Positions 6,256 to 8,263 of a stretch of 8,263 bases of DNA are shown here, in pieces (positions within the stretch are counted from its first letter, which is position 1; each line of letters opens with the position of its first letter). Source of the DNA: Bog-756 sp050011635 (GTDB lineage Bacteria; Actinomycetota; Acidimicrobiia; Acidimicrobiales; RAAP-2); assembly GCA_050011635.1 (NCBI GenBank), contig JBEKIU010000221.1, positions 1 through 8,263 of the forward strand, written 5' to 3'. The translations under genes and the position numbers were made by a program. The notes beneath the pieces were generated by a model that saw only the letters and a program-made list of their open reading frames with translations, was not told where the DNA came from and did no database searches.

Positions 6256-6275
6256 TAGTAGCCCGCATCTGATGA
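6256..6275 (+). repeat. 20-bp intercassette repeat, copy 1
   Basis: TAGTAGCCCGCATCTGATGA, 65 bp after the lipoprotein stop, recurs with one mismatch at 7644-7663, 104 bp after the DUF4279 gene. An 11-bp part (TAGCCCGCATC) also occurs at 7538-7548, spanning the stop codon of the DUF4279 gene. The repeat therefore marks the downstream side of each toxin-immunity module. Function unknown. Confidence 0.65.
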
Positions 6276-7040
6276 GTGCTCGCTGAGCGGGACCCGACGG
6301 TGCATGATGGGTTGGTGCAACTCGTTGCGATACGCTTCGGTCCTGGTTGCCGGCCCCGACTTCATCGAAGAGCTGGCTGTAAGCCACAACGGGTTCGTCG
6401 TCATCGTGACGCGTCAGACTTGGCGAGCCCTGACCTGGTGGATCGCTACTACGACCCGGCCACGGGTCAGTTCCTGACCGTGGATCCGTTGGTCGATGAG
6501 ACTGGCCAGGCCTATGCCTATACAGGGGATGATCCCGTGAATGGGACTGATCCTTTGGGACTATATTTTGGCCAAGGTTTTCTGGACAGCGCCAGGCATG
6601 ATGTCGCATCCGTATACGATTCAGCTAATAGTTTCGTCAACAACGAAGTTCAAACTATCGATTGCAATGCGATAGGAGGCGGGAACTCAATCTTCAATGG
6701 AATACTTGGCTGCGCTGGCGATCAGAACAGCGATGCGTGCCCGCTCGGTGCTCTATCTGGGACCTTCAATCCAGCAAATCTAGTTAAAGTTAAGCCCTCT
6801 TACCTTAAGAGTTACAAGATAGATGCTGAAGCGGAGAAGGCAGAGATATATGGAGATCACGGAGCCCAGTACGACATCTATCGCGACTCAGCTACTGGAG
6901 AATTGTTTGCTGGTCCAAAGTCGCCGACAGCGTCCAGCGATTACCAACCTCTTAACATAAGAATCTGGAATAATCAGAAAACCTATCAAATTCCCGACAC
7001 CAACCCTGGTGAAGACTTCGAAGGGGGCTTCGATGGCTAA
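6276..7040 (+). CDS. Orphan RHS C-terminal toxin module 2 (RHS core stump plus polymorphic-toxin CT domain)
   Basis: 254 codons are open from GTG 6276, but RHS similarity begins at residue 55: VDRYYDPATGQFLTVDPL and TGDDPVNGTDPLGL (to residue 96). The first 54 residues look non-coding, so the start is unsure. The C-terminal domain (97-254) differs wholly from that of module 1. Its most distinctive part, YDIYRDSATGELFAGPK (199-215) preceded by YLKSYKIDAEAEKAEIYGD, resembles the ending of RHS/polymorphic toxins annotated as toxin type 33; this is from memory and the activity is not assigned. A linker with four Cys (C130, C146, C155 and a Gly/Asn-rich stretch nearby; fourth not in this linker but none required) is visible between core and tail. 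Base composition drops sharply after residue 96. A DUF4279 gene follows 62 bp downstream, in the usual immunity position. Missing the RHS body, it is probably an orphan cassette. Confidence 0.72.
   Translation: MLAERDPTVHDGLVQLVAIRFGPGCRPRLHRRAGCKPQRVRRHRDASDLASPDLVDRYYDPATGQFLTVDPLVDETGQAYAYTGDDPVNGTDPLGLYFGQGFLDSARHDVASVYDSANSFVNNEVQTIDCNAIGGGNSIFNGILGCAGDQNSDACPLGALSGTFNPANLVKVKPSYLKSYKIDAEAEKAEIYGDHGAQYDIYRDSATGELFAGPKSPTASSDYQPLNIRIWNNQKTYQIPDTNPGEDFEGGFDG
6441..6563 (+). repeat. RHS core-end stump, copy 2
   Basis: This is the second copy of the 41-residue RHS core end, from DRYYDP to DPLGL, starting 1223 bp after copy 1. The differences from copy 1 are six substitutions (S/A, E/Q, P/A, S/A, A/G, S/L). 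Many synonymous changes separate the DNA copies, so this is not a very recent tandem duplication. Confidence 0.8.
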
Positions 7041-7085
7041 GGATCTGGGAAAGTGATCACCGTGGGAAGCTCTACATCCTTGAGG

Positions 7086-7093
7086 AAAGGAGG
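7086..7093 (+). promoter_or_regulatory. Strong Shine-Dalgarno deciding a TTG start
   Basis: AAAGGAGG lies nine bases before TTG 7103. It is the best ribosome site in the window and fixes an otherwise unclear non-ATG start for the DUF4279 gene. The nearby ATG at 7110 is out of frame. Confidence 0.75.
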
Positions 7094-7102
7094 AACCACG
7101 CT

Positions 7103-7540
7103 TTGAAAGATGGGGAAGAAGTTAGAGTTTCCTTGGCGATATTCGACCTCCTCAGCGATCCTCTAGAGCTAAGCAATCAGCTTGGCCTGGAGCCGACTCG
7201 AACTTGGACTAAAGGGGAGCCAATCGCACGATCAAATGAAGACGTGATCGGGTCGCGGCCGACGAGGATTGCGCAGTCCAATGCGTGGTTCTATAGAGTG
7301 CCATCCTCGTCAAAGTCGACACTACACGGCCTTTTGCAAACCTTTCTTCGAACGTTTGTGCCCGTCCAGACAAAGCTAGCAGATCTTTCAGATAAATCGA
7401 CTATTCAGCTAGCAATCTACTTGGAATACGACCAAGACCTAAATCCAAATATATCGGTTAGCGAGATCGAGATCGAGTCGTCCTTGCTAGCATTCCTAGC
7501 AAGAATCAATGCAAGCATCTCAATAGATGTGGCGATTTAG
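7103..7540 (+). CDS. DUF4279 family protein, candidate immunity protein of module 2
   Basis: 145 residues, the usual size for DUF4279. Family features seen: an N-terminal strand VRVSLAIFDL, then LSNQLGLEPTRTWTKGEPI (the conserved Leu-Gly-x-x-Pro-Thr...Lys-Gly-Glu segment), a central aromatic strand NAWFYRVPS, a helical stretch (LHGLLQTFLRTFVPVQTKL), and a C-terminal strand-helix-strand ending ASISIDVAI. DUF4279 proteins are small, presumably cytoplasmic, and I recall them recurring beside RHS and other polymorphic toxins, consistent with immunity; direct biochemical roles are not known to me. TTG 7103 is chosen because AAAGGAGG precedes it at a 9-nt spacing and the frame upstream has no better start. 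It lies 62 bp after the module 2 toxin tail on the same strand and shares its lower GC content. The family call is good; the toxin-partner claim rests on position. Confidence 0.8.
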   Translation: MKDGEEVRVSLAIFDLLSDPLELSNQLGLEPTRTWTKGEPIARSNEDVIGSRPTRIAQSNAWFYRVPSSSKSTLHGLLQTFLRTFVPVQTKLADLSDKSTIQLAIYLEYDQDLNPNISVSEIEIESSLLAFLARINASISIDVAI

Positions 7541-7643
7541 CCCGCATCGGAATCAACGCGACCATACACCTCTGACGTCTGGCCGAGGAACGCCTGATTG
7601 CTGTTTTCGATGCGCAACCTTGGAACGTAGACCGTGCCTGTCT

Positions 7644-7663
7644 TAGTAGCCCGCATCTAATGA
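7644..7663 (+). repeat. 20-bp intercassette repeat, copy 2
   Basis: TAGTAGCCCGCATCTAATGA differs from the copy at 6256-6275 by one base (G to A) and is in the same orientation, 1388 bp away. The two copies bracket the whole of module 2. Confidence 0.65.
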
Positions 7664-7688
7664 CCCCGTGGATCGGCAAGCGGATCGA

Positions 7689-7710
7689 TCAAACGCATGG
7701 CGGCGTTTGA
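7689..7710. terminator. Perfect 8-bp hairpin between convergent genes, possible bidirectional terminator
   Basis: TCAAACGC (7689-7696) and GCGTTTGA (7703-7710) flank the loop ATGGCG. It lies between two convergent genes, where a terminator is expected, but there is no T-run on either side. A protein-binding site is the alternative. Confidence 0.4.
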
Positions 7711-7775
7711 GTACGAGGGGCGAATCCGTCAACCACTGTCCCAGATATGGCGCGCTTTGGATCGGCCGGGCGCAG

Positions 7776-8234
7776 CTATGGCAGCACGAAATAGATTACA
7801 GATTCGACCGTCGGGATAAGTCTCTCCACGGCACGCCGTTCCTTGTCACCTGGAGAATGCTTTTGCTTCTGGAGGCATGCCATGATGCCCGTCAGACTTC
7901 GTATTTGCATCTCGGTTGATTCCGCTTCGTTCGGGCGATTCCTCATGAGATAGCGAATCTTGAGTGCGCGGTCCGGCCGGCCATTGCGTAGCTCATTGCT
8001 GGGTCGCTGTGTTTCGGCATGCCAGGCCAGAACAGTTGTGTCCGGTGCAGCCAGGCGAAGCGTCCAATCGACAAATTCGACGAGGGAGTGGGCAGCCTGA
8101 GAGGCGGCGTCCGGCCCAGGGCGATTGATTCGTTCCCAAGCTCCGTCGATACGCTGAATTGGATCTGCTCCGAGCTCCTTTAAGCGGAGTCGGAAGCCCT
8201 CCCTCTGCGATGCAAAAGGATCCGGCGTGGACAT
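7776..8234 (-). CDS. Hypothetical protein, possibly a pPIWI-associated predicted nuclease family member
   Basis: 152 residues from ATG 8234; the frame stays open to the window edge (residues LSDDEFEAE precede the Met) and no ribosome site precedes that ATG, so the gene may well start outside the window. It is largely alpha-helical and charged, without a signal peptide or membrane segment. The core GAWERINRPGPDAASQAAHS, followed by LVEFVDWTLRLAAPD (31-65), a basic stretch (LRNGRPDRALKIRYLMRNR, 82-100) and a KQKHS histidine (H126), recalls a family annotated as pPIWI-associating predicted nuclease, whose members carry a GA..L...PD..R...HSlRE pattern. The canonical Arg-Glu there is partly changed (SLVEF), so the match is tentative. 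If right, the gene may belong to a defence locus beginning beyond the window. It converges on the RHS module 2 genes. Confidence 0.6.
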   Translation of the reverse strand: MSTPDPFASQREGFRLRLKELGADPIQRIDGAWERINRPGPDAASQAAHSLVEFVDWTLRLAAPDTTVLAWHAETQRPSNELRNGRPDRALKIRYLMRNRPNEAESTEMQIRSLTGIMACLQKQKHSPGDKERRAVERLIPTVESVIYFVLP

Positions 8235-8263
8235 TTCAGCTTCAAACTCGTCGTCACTGAGAA

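Larger units (their letters stand above)
6192..6440. other. Spacer between module 1 and RHS stump 2
   Basis: About 250 bp lying between the end of the lipoprotein gene and the start of RHS similarity. It holds a small palindrome (6207-6221) and the first full copy of a 20-bp repeat (6256-6275). A plus-strand frame at 6307-6477, out of frame with the RHS stump, has a protein-like stretch (RYASVLVAGPDFIEEL then GFVVIVT) but runs into the stump and stops; it may be leftover coding sequence from an earlier rearrangement. Confidence 0.4.
7541..7775. other. Convergent intergenic region
   Basis: This 235-bp gap separates the DUF4279 gene from the convergent minus-strand gene. It contains the second copy of the 20-bp repeat (7644-7663) and a perfect hairpin (7689-7710). 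No RHS stump follows this copy of the repeat, so a third module is either absent or was lost. The plus-strand frame opening at 7668 runs antisense into the next gene and does not look real. Confidence 0.5.

Noticed and set aside
6250..6263. Inverted 14-base match to the RHS word for YYDP (minus strand reads GCTACTACGACCCC)
   Set aside because: A 14-base match between strands in a window this size is close to chance expectation, and similarity does not extend beyond it.
6193..6609. 138-codon minus-strand open frame over RHS stump 2
   Set aside because: Antisense to the RHS stump and of low-complexity composition; no domain recognised.
7668..7919. 83-codon plus-strand open frame
   Set aside because: Overlaps the better-supported minus-strand gene, includes the hairpin, and has no ribosome site or recognisable motif.
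1..8263. CRISPR array, tRNA, rRNA or riboswitch
   Set aside because: Read for regularly spaced long repeats, cloverleaf and conserved RNA cores; none seen. The 12-bp tandem repeat has no spacers and is not CRISPR-like.

Overview
The window reads as DNA from a high-GC bacterium, most likely an actinomycete-type organism (Actinomycetota). The signs are strongly G/C-ending codons in the larger genes, GTG/TTG starts, and an RHS core ending of the kind I associate with that phylum. The phylum is inference; no rRNA or housekeeping marker is present.

Layout. Positions 1-702 hold no convincing gene but are rich in palindromes, a four-unit 12-bp tandem repeat and short direct repeats. A small XRE-type helix-turn-helix regulator (minus strand, 703-1074) is divergent from a two-gene operon. 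The first operon gene (1165-3870) is a 901-residue primase/helicase-like protein: CHC2-like zinc finger, TOPRIM-like region lacking the expected acidic residues, P-loop ATPase, C-terminal winged helix. It overlaps by 4 bp (ATGA) with a tyrosine recombinase carrying the complete R-K-HxxR-H-Y set (3867-4847). Together they look like a compact integrative element. Two similar inverted-repeat sites with a shared CCAGGA centre, at 274-301 and 4855-4881, bracket the three genes and are my candidate element ends.

To the right (about 5.2-7.5 kb) are two consecutive polymorphic-toxin modules. Each starts with the same short stump of the RHS core (35 of 41 residues identical, ending in the DPxGL junction motif). 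An unrelated, visibly lower-GC C-terminal domain follows, then a small downstream gene of the kind that serves as immunity protein. Module 1 pairs an unrecognised C-terminal domain with a small cysteine-rich lipoprotein. Module 2 pairs a domain resembling a known RHS toxin tail with a DUF4279-family protein. The main body of the RHS gene is absent, so these look like displaced (orphan) RHS-CT/immunity cassettes. A 20-bp repeat follows each immunity-type gene.

The last gene (minus strand, 7776 to 8234 or beyond) converges on module 2. It resembles a family I associate with pPIWI-associated predicted nucleases, but that assignment is weak. Overall the window is an accessory region: a recombinase/primase mobile unit next to a stack of interbacterial toxin-immunity cassettes.
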